Both the position numbers and the translations under genes were made by a program. The notes below the pieces were generated by a model. It searched no databases. It saw only the letters and a list, made by a program, of their open reading frames with translations, and had not been told where the DNA came from. A stretch of DNA of 64,000 bases. Source: Telmatactis stephensoni. Taxonomy: Eukaryota > Cnidaria > Anthozoa > Actiniaria > Isophelliidae. Location: contig JALIZF010001815.1 of NCBI GenBank assembly GCA_029948255.1, positions 62,001 through 126,000 of the forward strand. The letters run 5' to 3'. Shown piece by piece: positions 11,870-39,445 of this stretch; position 1 is the first letter of the stretch; each line of letters starts with the position of its first letter.

Positions 11870-14800
11870 ATGTACAAAGCCATGATGAATTTCTTTATCG
11901 TTGCTGTTATGTTGAATTATGGATTCGTAGCAGCACGATCACCGAGAAAAACTCCTCAGGAACTTGAACGGTTGGACGCAGCAATCGCGAGTAAGATACA
12001 GCTTCTAATTCACAAAAATGCATGTGAACTGCTTGCCACTTTCCAAAGTGCAGTTCTCAGATACTTTTCGGTTTGTTCTTCACTCGCTTTTCGATTCTTC
12101 GCATGGTTTACTGCATGAGCTAATACTCATGAATGTTTCACTCAATGTTCTACTACTGTTTTTACTTCAACAGATTCTATGAAAAAGCTCAAGTCTCCTC
12201 AAGCAATGTGCCAAAAGTTACAACACTTAAGCGGCTCCAGTTCAGAAAAGACATTAATTTCAAGGGGGGAAGACTGGCTTTTGGGTAAATCGGAAGCTGA
12301 CTTTCCGAATTATCCGGACAGTGAGTATTGTAGTTAGTTTGATCGACGACATACACACAGCTTTTACGATTCATGGCAAATTTTATTTCATGCAGAAAAA
12401 TACGAAGAAGCTGGGGATGAAGTTATTGAAAATGTAAGCAATGTTTCTTGATTTATAAAATATTGAGATATATAACGCGCGCGCTGATTGGCTGGCTACC
12501 ATGTTTATATCAGAGGATACAGACATGACTCGCACAAAAGCGATGAAAATATTTTATAAAAGCAATATAAAACAATCGCTTATGTCTCTGTGCTGTGATA
12601 TATAAACACTCTGGAAGATGTAGAGCACCCGAAAAGCAAGAGAAACACTTGGCTAGGCCTTGTGTTCCTAAGCTTGCTTTTCTCTTGCTCTACATCTTCC
12701 ATCGTGTTTATATCACAGTACATAGGCAGGCGCGCGCGCGTTTTTTATATTGCTTAACGTACTATTATTGGTTTAAGTTAAGGAATATAAAACGTGATCA
12801 TGGGAGTTTTTGTACTAGTCAATGTTGCGATTTTCTGTCTTGTCATATCATGTCTTGTCATATCGGTAGCAAGAGGCAGGCTGGTTGTTTTACCGTAACC
12901 ACATGCATTTCTGTGAAATTGTTCATTTCTGTGAAAGGTTTTTGGTCACATTGTTTTAATTTGATCAAGAGTAGATTTTGAGCACTGCCTGTTCGACAAT
13001 TTCCCTTAATCATCCTAAATTTTAAGCATAACGTGATTTCATTTGTTTTTAGACATTGAAAGCAATAAAATCGTGGCAGAAATTTTTCAACCTTGGGATG
13101 GAGGACAACGAAGGTGAGAATCTGATCTGCCATCGGATTTTGGTCGATTGTTATTCTAATGTTTTTCCAGTATTTCGTAAAGCAGATTTCGTATGACTGT
13201 GATCATGAACACGGCACGGTCAACACAAGACACGGTTACGACAAGAATTTCGAATGTTTTGCAGGCATCACCACGCTGATTCAGGACACGGTCAACGGCC
13301 GGAACGGCGCGTTTCCCACTCAAACTGCTCTTCTTTTTGTCAGTTTTCTCTATCTGTCTGTCTGTCTGTCTTTCTGGCTCACTTATCGCAGTGGCGGATC
13401 CAGGAGAGGGAACTGGGGGGGCCGGTGCACCCTCTTTTCAGTTGGATTCATTTTTTTCTTTTGAGAAAATTTATTTTAGAAGGAAAAACAACCATTCTGA
13501 CGCGCACAATAGACCGGATAAAAGTCATTCTAAAATTACTTTTTTGAGCGCGCGTGCCAAAAATAGCCTTGATTGTGCCCCTCCCTTTCAAAATGTCTAG
13601 ATCCGCCACTGTATCGTTAGACCTTTCTGTCAACTATTCAGAGTACCATATACGTACTGTTTCAAATTTTCAGCGATGATGCAGAAAGTTTACGACAGCT
13701 TTGTTACAAAGCAAAACGTCACAGCCGCCAAACGTATCGCAGGAGAGTACAACATTGCTTCTACTCGCCGATATTTGAAATTTGGCACCAAACTGGAGAA
13801 ACGTATGTAGCTGACAGACCATACTATATATAAAGGAAAATGATCGTCTTTGTATATAACAAAGGTGTCTGATATTGCTGGTCTCAAGGAGATTTGCGGT
13901 TGTCACGTGACAGATATGTATTAATGCATATTTTATCATGTGTTTATATGTAATTGTTGCCAGAAAAACAGTTGGTCTCGGAAATTATTTAAATTATGAC
14001 AAATATTCTTTGCAAAAACTATCGACTTTGCTGAGATTAACCATATAGAGCGTTATTCAAAACCTTCATCCTCAGAAACTCTTGGCTATTATTCTGTCGC
14101 TCGTTTCTTGCCGTCCCAGAAACCTCCCAGAAACCGTTAAAGGTACAGTAATACGGGCAACAAAATTGTGCAATATTTCGAGTAACAGTGTTGTGTTGCA
14201 AGTTGCAGAGCAAATGTTGCTCGTATTACCACACCGCGCGCAACACATTTTCTTTGTTGCACGATGTAGAAGCACTGTTTACTTTTTGCAACAAAGAAAA
14301 TTTGTTGCGCGCAGGGTGGTAATACGAGCAACATTTGCTCTGAAACTTGCAAGGCCCGTATTACCGCACCTTAACTATCTCAGCTTAGAAACATCTTTTC
14401 ACAGGTGTAAATCCGTTACTTATGAAGACCTGTAACAAACTGCAACATGATCATAAATTGAGACATATTCTTGACCAATTTTCACAACTAATGAAGGATA
14501 AACAACTGGACGAAAAATTTTTCACGGATTGTCATAACGATGGTAAGTCTGGAGAGCTAGAGGGAGCGAATGCATGGCGGTAAACATTTAGATGTGTAAC
14601 TAACGACACCAATTATAGGGTTTTCAGTTGCGCTCGAGAATATTGGAGGGTGTTGGATCAAATTGGTGTGAGCATTTGGATGGGTGTTCAATTCAGCTAC
14701 AAAACCTGAAAACCAAGCAACAGACCATCCTTGTTTAGGAGGACCTTTGCCGACGTAATCTTTACAATTTTAAGCTACAAATTTTTTTTTCAAAGAATAG

Positions 14801-17800
14801 GAAGAACTCGCTCTGTTATATCTAAAACTTTGAGCGCAATTGCTTCAGTAGTTTTTGGGAAATTAGCTTTCTAATTTGCCAAAATTATACGGCAAATGTA
14901 TGGCTGGTTGTAGCCTCCTCCGCAGGAAACCTTTTGGGCTTCCTGTGCGAAATTTTAAGAAAAAAGACTGGGGACGAAAAGGAGGCGTCCAGGCCACCAC
15001 GCGTCTTTTAACACAGGAGGCCCAGCGAAATAGCGAACAGTTTCCTGCGGAGGAGGCTAGGCTGGTTGTAACTCTAGATCTTAGGCCTACCCCGGGCCCT
15101 AAAATCGCCGTTAGTTTGGGCGACCTTGGGCGACCTTAGGCGATCTTAGGCGATATTGGGAAATTTTAGCCATTTCGAGTCGGCGCTCTTAGGCACTCTT
15201 GGGCGATCTTGGGCGATCTTGGGCGATATTAGGCGATCATAGGCAATATTGGGAAATTTTAGCCATTTCGAGTCGGCGCTCTTAGGCACTCTTGGGCGAT
15301 ATTAGGCGATCATAGTAGGCGATTTTAGGGCCCGGAGTAGGCCTACTCTTGCTACCCAACCATACATCGTTGTAAATTTTTGCGATTATAGTTCTTTTGG
15401 GTCTTTGTAAATATGGCATTCAGTATATTATATTTGTAGTGTCTTTGTGTGTGTAGGGTAAAGTTCATTTACACTAATGAGCAAAAATGCAAACAAAAAG
15501 ATTCTCCTGTAGACTGATACGATCACTAATCTTCCACTGCTTTGTCTTTTTATTGTTGCAGAACCAATGGTGCGAGCTTACCGTGGAATGTATAAAGCGG
15601 TAAGTTGGCATAGCTATATACTATATACCACGGCAAAACGACTGCGCATGCGCGAGATTTCGCGACTTGATCACAGGGAGCCCAAGCAATATTTTATTTA
15701 ACAAATAAATAAGGCTAGGCTGTGGTTTATACTCTGATAAAGCACGACTGGAGCTGTAAAACACGAAAAAAGTTATAGAAAGCACGAGCCGTAGGCGAGT
15801 GATTTCTATAGCTTTTTGAGTGTTTTACAGCTTCAGGAGTGCTTCATCAGAGTATAAACCACAGCCTAGCCTTATTTATTTGCTTTATATAATAGAATTT
15901 TACGAGCAAAGAAAGCAAAACTGAGAATAAAAATTTAGGTAAACAGAGCGCGTATCGTCAAAATTATGCAAAAAATAGTTTTTCTATAGTGTTTTATTCT
16001 ACGTAATTCATTAAGTTACCTCATTTATTTTGAACCGGTGATTAGATTTCCCAAAATCTATCTTGCCTGACATGATCCAAACTGAGGTTTACATCCAGAA
16101 TCTTGAAAGTTGGCGAGGCGTACTTATCGGTACAAAAATGGATTCTGATAAGTAAAGAAACTTCTTGTCGTCGTCTTCAACAAGCATGTTGACTTCAAAT
16201 TGTTGTTTTCAGAAATCGTAGAAATATTGAATGAGTCTCAGACTCAGATTTAAGTACATTCTTGCTTTTACAACGTTGAGTGAAGACTGTAGCTCCTCGA
16301 CAAACATCCAAAATACTCGATCGAAAAAGCTCACAAATTATATTTTACAGCTCCAAAAGTTTTGGTTCCAGTTTATAGAAGACGTCAGCTTTGCCTTGAA
16401 AGCCACAACCTGAAAGTCATTTACATTTGCTGTCTTTTTTCCGTGTTATTTGCGTAAAAATCAACTTAAAAGCAAAGAGGTTTGCTTTTCTTTCATCGCA
16501 TTACCTTTTCCCGCTGTTCGGGTGTACAAACGCGCGCGTCCGCTAACAGAAAATGGCGGGAATTTTCACTTGTTTGGACTTGGTCGGCAGGGATTGTGCA
16601 ATAAAGGAATAAATTTTCTTGTGTTTACTGAATAAATTTTTGCTTATTTTGCGAATGAAATAGGCTTGAAGGACTCACAACAAAGATTGTGAGTGAAAGA
16701 TTTTGATTTTGTGACGTCACTTCTATTATTTGTACTCTGATAAAGTATGGCTAATTGACCAATCAGATCGCGCGCTCGTAAAATTCTATTATATAATATT
16801 TAATAAAACAATATTTGTTGCATTTGAGGGTTATGAGATAGGATAAGATAAGATATGATAAAATATATAATATGATAAGTTATATAATAGAATTTTACGA
16901 GCGCGCGATCTGATTGGTCAATTAGCCATACTTTATCAGAGTACAAATAATAGAAGTGACGTCACAAAATCAAAATCTTTCACTCACAATCTTTGTTGTG
17001 AGTCCTTCAAGCCTATTTCATTCGCAAAATAAGCAAAAATTTATTCAGTAAACACAAGAAAATTTATTCCTTTATTGCACAATCCCTGCCGACCAAGTCC
17101 AAACAAGTGAAAATTCCCGCCATTTTCTGTTAGCGGACGCGCGCGTTTGTACACCCGAACAGCGGGAAAAGGTAATGCGATGAAAGAAAAGCAAACCTCT
17201 TTGCTTTTAAGTTGATTTTTACGCAAATAACACGGAAAAAAGACAGCAAATGTAAATGACTTTCAGGTTGTGGCTTTCAAGGCAAAGCTGACGTCTTCTA
17301 TAAACTGGAACCAAAACTTTTGGAGCTGTAAAATATAATTTGTGAGCTTTTTCGATCGAGTATTTTGGATGTTTGTCGAGGAGCTACAGTCTTCACTCAA
17401 CGTTGTAAAAGCAAGAATGTACTTAAATCTGAGTCTGAGACTCATTCAATATTTCTACGATTTCTGAAAACAACAATTTGAAGTCAACATGCTTGTTGAA
17501 GACGACGACAAGAAGTTTCTTTACTTATCAGAATCCATTTTTGTACCGATAAGTACGCCTCGCCAACTTTCAAGATTCTGGATGTAAACCTCAGTTTGGA
17601 TCATGTCAGGCAAGATAGATTTTGGGAAATCTAATCACCGGTTCAAAATAAATGAGGTAACTTAATGAATTACGTAGAATAAAACACTATAGAAAAACTA
17701 TTTTTTGCATAATTTTGACGATACGCGCTCTGTTTACCTAAATTTTTATTCTCAGTTTTGCTTTCTTTGCTCGTAAAATTCTATTATATAAAGCAAATAA

Positions 17801-18964
17801 ATAAGGCTAGGCTGTGGTTTATACTCTGATGAAGCACTCCTGAAGCTGTAAAACACTCAAAAAGCTATAGAAATCACTCGCCTACGGCTCGTGCTTTCTA
17901 TAACTTTTTTCGTGTTTTACAGCTCCAGTCGTGCTTTATCAGAGTATAAACCACAGCCTAGCCTTATTTATTTGTTAAGTAAACATCGATAAATATGCAA
18001 ACTAGACAAATCCGCTCTTCTCATAAACAAACCGTGCAGCCATTGCGGAATAGGCTAATTTTGCGTATGGGAGAAAACAATAGCAACAAATGTACTAAGA
18101 AATCTAAGATGGCGGCGGCCTTCCAATATTAGAAGATTCTGAGTCATGCGCGCGTGGTTAGCCTCGTTTTTAACCTTAAGTTTTGGGGGTTGAGTTTGGT
18201 TTCTGTGGCTTAGCTTGAGTGTAAAGGCGGTGTTACACGAGACGATTTTTAACGACGATTTTCCGCGCAACGTTGCAACAACTTGCATGCATTATTTTGC
18301 GTTGCGAGTTTCTGACTTGGATTCAAAAACTCGCAACGCGTTGCCGAAGCAAAAATTGCTAGGAAAATCGTTCCAAGTGTCATGTTACACGAGAAGGATT
18401 TTTAACGCAACGCCGTTGCGCTGAAAATCGTCGTTAACAATCGTCACGTGTAGACCGCCTTAACAGGCAAAGTTTATTTGTTTCACTGGCGAATGTATTT
18501 ATTTGAGAGGTTGGGAGCGTGGTACCATATGCTGCTCTGCATACCTTAACCTATACAATGTATGGTATTCACATCGATTTCTATGGCTGAAAAACATATA
18601 ATTTTAACTTTGCAGGTGAATTCATTAGGACTTGCAGTCGACAAAATCGATTCACTGATTAAAGATACAACGAAAGGTATGTGATAAAAGGTTTTTCCAA
18701 CGATTGCTCAATAGTGCATATGACTATTTTTTAATACTAAACACGATAATGCAATCAAACTTCATTTTTTCATCAACAGCGATGCTTCGCGACTTTGTTT
18801 ACTTAGATCAAGACAAGAACGATCACGAAGGAGCTTTGCAGAGAGCCGGTGAAAGTGCTATCTCGTGGTTTAGACAACAACAGAAAATGTGGCCGCTCGT
18901 CGAACAGGACAAGAAGCAAGCCGAAGAATACAGAAAGAAAGCGAAAATATCATACCAAATGTAG
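11870..18964 (+). CDS. Predicted secreted helical protein, 305 aa, unknown function, 9 exons
   Basis: I do not recognise this protein. Exons: 11870-11990, 12174-12320, 12396-12433, 13053-13113, 13674-13802, 14405-14542, 15562-15599, 18616-18676, 18780-18964. All junctions are GT/AG and the frame is continuous to a TAG stop. The N-terminus (MMNFFIVAVMLNYGFVAARS) looks like a signal peptide; the remainder is charged, rich in Lys/Glu/Gln/Leu, probably mostly helical, with only three cysteines (in MCQKL, KTCNK, TDCHN), no transmembrane segment and no repeated motif. The second ATG at residue 5 is an equally possible start. The seventh intron (15600-18615) is enlarged by a 2.28-kb palindrome. A MITE begins nine bases after the stop codon. 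Existence as a gene is supported by consistent splicing over nine exons; function cannot be given. Confidence 0.75.
12560..12755. repeat. Palindromic element in intron 3 of the orphan gene
   Basis: Two arms of about 60 bp (GATATAAACACTCTGGAAGA and near-complement ending near 12718) form a hairpin, with outer partly matching AGCAATATAAAA/TTTTTTATATTGCT. A GCGCGCGCTGATTGG motif just upstream (12477) recurs in other elements here. Confidence 0.7.
13389..13611. repeat. hAT-type MITE, CAGTGGCGGATCC ends
   Basis: Begins CAGTGGCGGATCCAG and ends GATCCGCCACTG. The CAGTGGCGGAT terminus is typical of hAT-derived MITEs. A clear 8-bp target duplication is not visible (only TATCG is shared). Related copies or fragments at 37411 and 37473. 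Confidence 0.7.
14137..14374. repeat. TTAA-flanked MITE, GGTRCRGTAATACGGGC ends
   Basis: TTAA at 14137-14140 and 14371-14374 flanks ends AGGTACAGTAATACGGGC and GCCCGTATTACCGCACC. Inner arms (GAGCAAATGTTGCTCGTATT and its complement) make a long hairpin. TTAA duplication points to a piggyBac- or Kolobok-type transposase. Intronic in the orphan gene. Confidence 0.75.
14911..15059. repeat. MITE, TAGCCTCCTCCGCAGG family, 9-bp target duplication GGCTGGTTG
   Basis: Ends TAGCCTCCTCCGCAGGAAAC and complement; exact 9-bp direct repeat GGCTGGTTG at 14902-14910 and 15060-15068. The interior carries CTTTTGGGCTTCCTGTG, shared with the other copies. Confidence 0.9.
15082..15346. repeat. MITE with TAGGCCTAC ends and GGCGATCTTGG repeats
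   Basis: Outer inverted repeats TAGGCCTACCCCGGGCCCTA at left and a near-complement at right; the interior is a degenerate run of GGCGATCTTGG/GGCGATATTGG units. A second copy at 48696-48909 lies beside the NISCH stop codon. Confidence 0.8.
15698..17978. mobile_element. Long palindrome (foldback element), 1,099-bp arms, TTAA at both ends
   Basis: Positions pair exactly as x and 33676-x along the sampled length, so the arms (15698-16796 and 16880-17978) have no net indels; the spacer is 83 bp of AT-rich sequence. TTAA lies at 15698-15701 and 17975-17978. Each arm is composite: an outer hairpin of about 160 bp (15711-15872) followed by a roughly 910-bp unit bounded by TATATAATAGAATTTTACGA and complement. 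Two identical pairs of short reading frames on opposite strands are produced by the symmetry and carry no recognisable domain. No transposase is present, so it is non-autonomous. Confidence 0.85.
18222..18464. repeat. MITE, AAGGCGGTGTTACACG ends
   Basis: Left end AAAGGCGGTGTTACACGAGA; right end reads inward as TTAAGGCGGTCTACACGTGA. Further inverted match through AACGACGATTTTC. Intronic in the orphan gene. Confidence 0.75.
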
Positions 18965-18973
18965 CCGCATTTC

Positions 18974-19138
18974 TAGCCTCCTCCGTAAGCAACCTTTTGG
19001 GCTTCCTTTGCGAAATTTTGAGAAGAAAAAAGATCGACTTTGAGAAGAAAAAAGACTGGGGACCGTATCCAGGCCACTACGTGTCTTTAACACAGGAGGC
19101 CCAGCGAAAAATCGAACAGTTGCCTGCGCAGGAGGCTA
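18974..19138. repeat. MITE, TAGCCTCCTCCG family, 9-bp target duplication CCGCATTTC
   Basis: Ends TAGCCTCCTCCGTAAGC and GCAGGAGGCTA; exact 9-bp direct repeat CCGCATTTC at 18965-18973 and 19139-19147. The left repeat starts at the base after the orphan gene's TAG stop, so the element forms the start of the 3' UTR. Confidence 0.9.
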
Positions 19139-20691
19139 CCGCATTTCCAAAATCAGTTAAAATTTAGTTAAAATGGTCGTCCAGATCCACCCCATTCTTA
19201 AAATTTGTTTGCTACCCCTTATCGCTATAGTAACGCGTACAAAACCACTGCGCATGCGCACTTCGCACTGTTTAATAGAAGAAGCGGTGACACTTGTTTA
19301 AGCGTATTTATATGTTTTGATTTTTGATTGATAATCTTGCAGACGTTTTTTTAAATTTGGGTTTTTTTTGGTTTTAGTGCTTTTTACACTGTTCTTACAG
19401 CCCGAGAAAAATAGCGTGAAACCTACCATAGGTTCATTGTCGGTAAACCACAGGTAGCCCAAGTTGTTTTAATGTATACTTGATATAGGACTTCACGAAT
19501 GATCTAATTTTGTCAAATTAGTGAATAAGAGCAACAATTTTAACTCATAGCGCTGATTTGTTTGGTTTTCTGTGCAATTTTGTTTTGGACAATTGACAGC
19601 ACTGACCAGAAGATGCTTTATATATGCTCTGCAGATAAACTGCAACCAGAGAAACTCCAAAGAAACTGCAGAATATTCGAACTTTGACTTTTTATTTCTA
19701 TAATCCTTGAACGAAAAAATTCATTTTAATTTGATTGAACAATCGGCATAGTGAGATTAAAAATTCAAACTACTTTCTGAGAAACCAATTGGGATATTTT
19801 TAGGAAGCCTACTCCAATCTCATGCACTGACGAACATTTTATTTAGACTTCCTGTAGAAATGTGAGCGCAGAGAAAATGAGTTGGACCGAGACTCTACTC
19901 GTGAAGTATGTACACAGGAAGCCCAATTCTTCCAAAACAAGAAGTGTATCTGCACCTAAGCATACAGAAACTACGAAATATGTCTTGCCTTGTCTTGATT
20001 AGTGCTAATTTAACAATAGATTCATAATTCACTATAACAATAGATTTCAGTGATAGGAATGTACATAATAAAAGCATTTCATTAATTCGGACGATTTTTG
20101 TTGAATATCTTCAACACATTTCATATTATTCTTACAACATGAGCAATTGGGTGTTCGGATTGCCATGGTTTGAGTTCTGATGACATTTTAGTGGGCTTGT
20201 GAGGATTTAAACCATTGGTAACATGTGTCAGTACTAGTCAACTACAATAAAAAGTATGGTAGAAATTACAATAAGCAATGTAGCACAGAATCTTTTTAGA
20301 AACGACTTTGTTAAAAAGTAAGTGGAGCGTTAGTTGATCCGAGTGGCAATTACCTCAAAGATCTTTAGAATGAATTTCCAGTATTAATCCAAAGATGTAC
20401 GTAAACTGAGAACAAAATCATTAAATCACAAATTAGAACATCTGGGAGCCATTAGATTATACGATACGTTAAGGTTACTACATATGGTAAATATTTTGTC
20501 TCAAAATGGCGTTGCGGAACAAGTTACAAGAAACACTGCAGGTTACACGACGCAACACCGAAAAATGCTGCTGCAATCGTCTTCACACAATGATTTTGAG
20601 TGATGTAGGGCATGTTAAACGCTGTAATGGTTCGTGCAGCTGGTTTGGCGTTGCTAGGCCAGTTTCAGACACAATTGCACCAAGTAACAGC

Positions 20692-21071
20692 ACCGGGGGG
20701 GGGGGGGGGACTCCATTGTAAAAGGATCGGGTATGCTTGTCGTATCTCTTAGGGGTAAAAATCAGCGATTTGGTATCTTTTAGGGTATTAAAATTGAAGT
20801 TTAGTGTTTTAGCATTTCCTGGTCTCTGTTAGGGTATCAAAAGAGCCCATCGCTTATCATCTTGTTCTCAAACTGGAAGAAATTTGCTCAACAAAAAGGA
20901 TGTCGACCGTCCAATTTTAAGTTCATAATAATAATGTTTATTAGCTTGTTATCGCTGGTATCTCTTAGGGGTTAAAAATCGTCCAGCCACGCCCTTCTTA
21001 AAAAACTTCCAGTATCTTTTAGGGGTATTTTTCAAATTATCCGACGTGCTTTTACAATGGAGTCCCCCCCG
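20692..21071. repeat. Poly-G-ended MITE, 9-bp target duplication AGTAACAGC
   Basis: Left end is a run of G then ACTCCATTGTAAAAGGATCG; right end TTTTACAATGGAGT then C run. Flanked by the exact 9-bp repeat AGTAACAGC (20683-20691 and 21072-21080). The right repeat is seven bases from the NSF stop, so NSF transcripts must read into the element. Relatives at 43576-43773 and, partial, near 54318. Confidence 0.85.
20937..20942 (-). promoter_or_regulatory. Candidate NSF poly(A) signal inside a MITE
   Basis: AATAAA on the minus strand, about 145 bp past the NSF stop and inside the poly-G-ended MITE. First match to the canonical hexamer noticed downstream; use is not shown. Confidence 0.3.
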
Positions 21072-21087
21072 AGTAACAGCCCTTAAC

Positions 21088-38806
<17,719 letters not shown>

Positions 38807-39445
38807 TTTGGTAGTACTATAAAGGAAAATAGCTAAAGAAATCGACAAAAATCTTAGTGTTTTCTTCTTCTTCCGTCTGTAGCCTCAGTTTCGTGCTGAG
38901 AAGTATTACCGCTGTTCAGAACACGTCATACTTTACCCGTCATACTCTACACGTCATCGAACGTATAAAAGGAAAGAAAAGAAAGAAGGAAAAGAACAAA
39001 GATTGAATAAATGAACGAACGAGCGAACGAACGAAAGAATGAATAAATGGAATTGAATGGATGAATTGATAGATTAATAATTGAGTAAATTAATGAGTGA
39101 GTGAATGAAAGAATGCATGAATGAAAGAATAGAATGAATGCAAAAAAAGAAAGAGTGAATGAATAAATGAATGAACAAACTAACCGGGAACGAATTCGTA
39201 CAAAGGATGGATTAATGGATGAAAGGATGAAAATAGAGTAAATGAAAGAAAGCGGAAATGATTGAATGAATCCAAAATGTTCGGGATACCTGTCCCTACG
39301 GGGTTCCTGCGGTAGTTTTGTCACAAAAATGGCGACTTCCATGCAAATGACGATTAAAAATTTCCGTGAGAAATTGCCTAAAACAAAGGTGTTTTAAGCA
39401 TTACAATATGGTCATGATTACGTACTTTTACATGTGCTTGGTATC
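38807..39445. promoter_or_regulatory. Divergent promoter region of NSF and FBXO7
   Basis: The start codons of NSF (minus) and FBXO7 (plus) are 639 bp apart, so one interval must serve both promoters. It holds a (GAAT/GAAA)n low-complexity stretch at 38990-39270 and no evident TATA box at a useful distance. The NSF start context is AAAATGG. Promoter activity is inferred from geometry only. Confidence 0.55.

Larger units (their letters stand above)
18965..21087. other. Intergenic region between the orphan gene and NSF (convergent genes)
   Basis: Separates the 3' ends of two converging genes. It holds a MITE at each edge (18974-19138 and 20692-21071), and a GCGCATGCGC-containing fragment near 19250 shared with 15640 and 52160. 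No gene seen in 19140-20680. Confidence 0.6.

Noticed and set aside
16231..17445. Two pairs of identical 60- and 61-residue frames on opposite strands
   Set aside because: They are mirror copies created by the palindrome at 15698-17978, with no recognisable domain.
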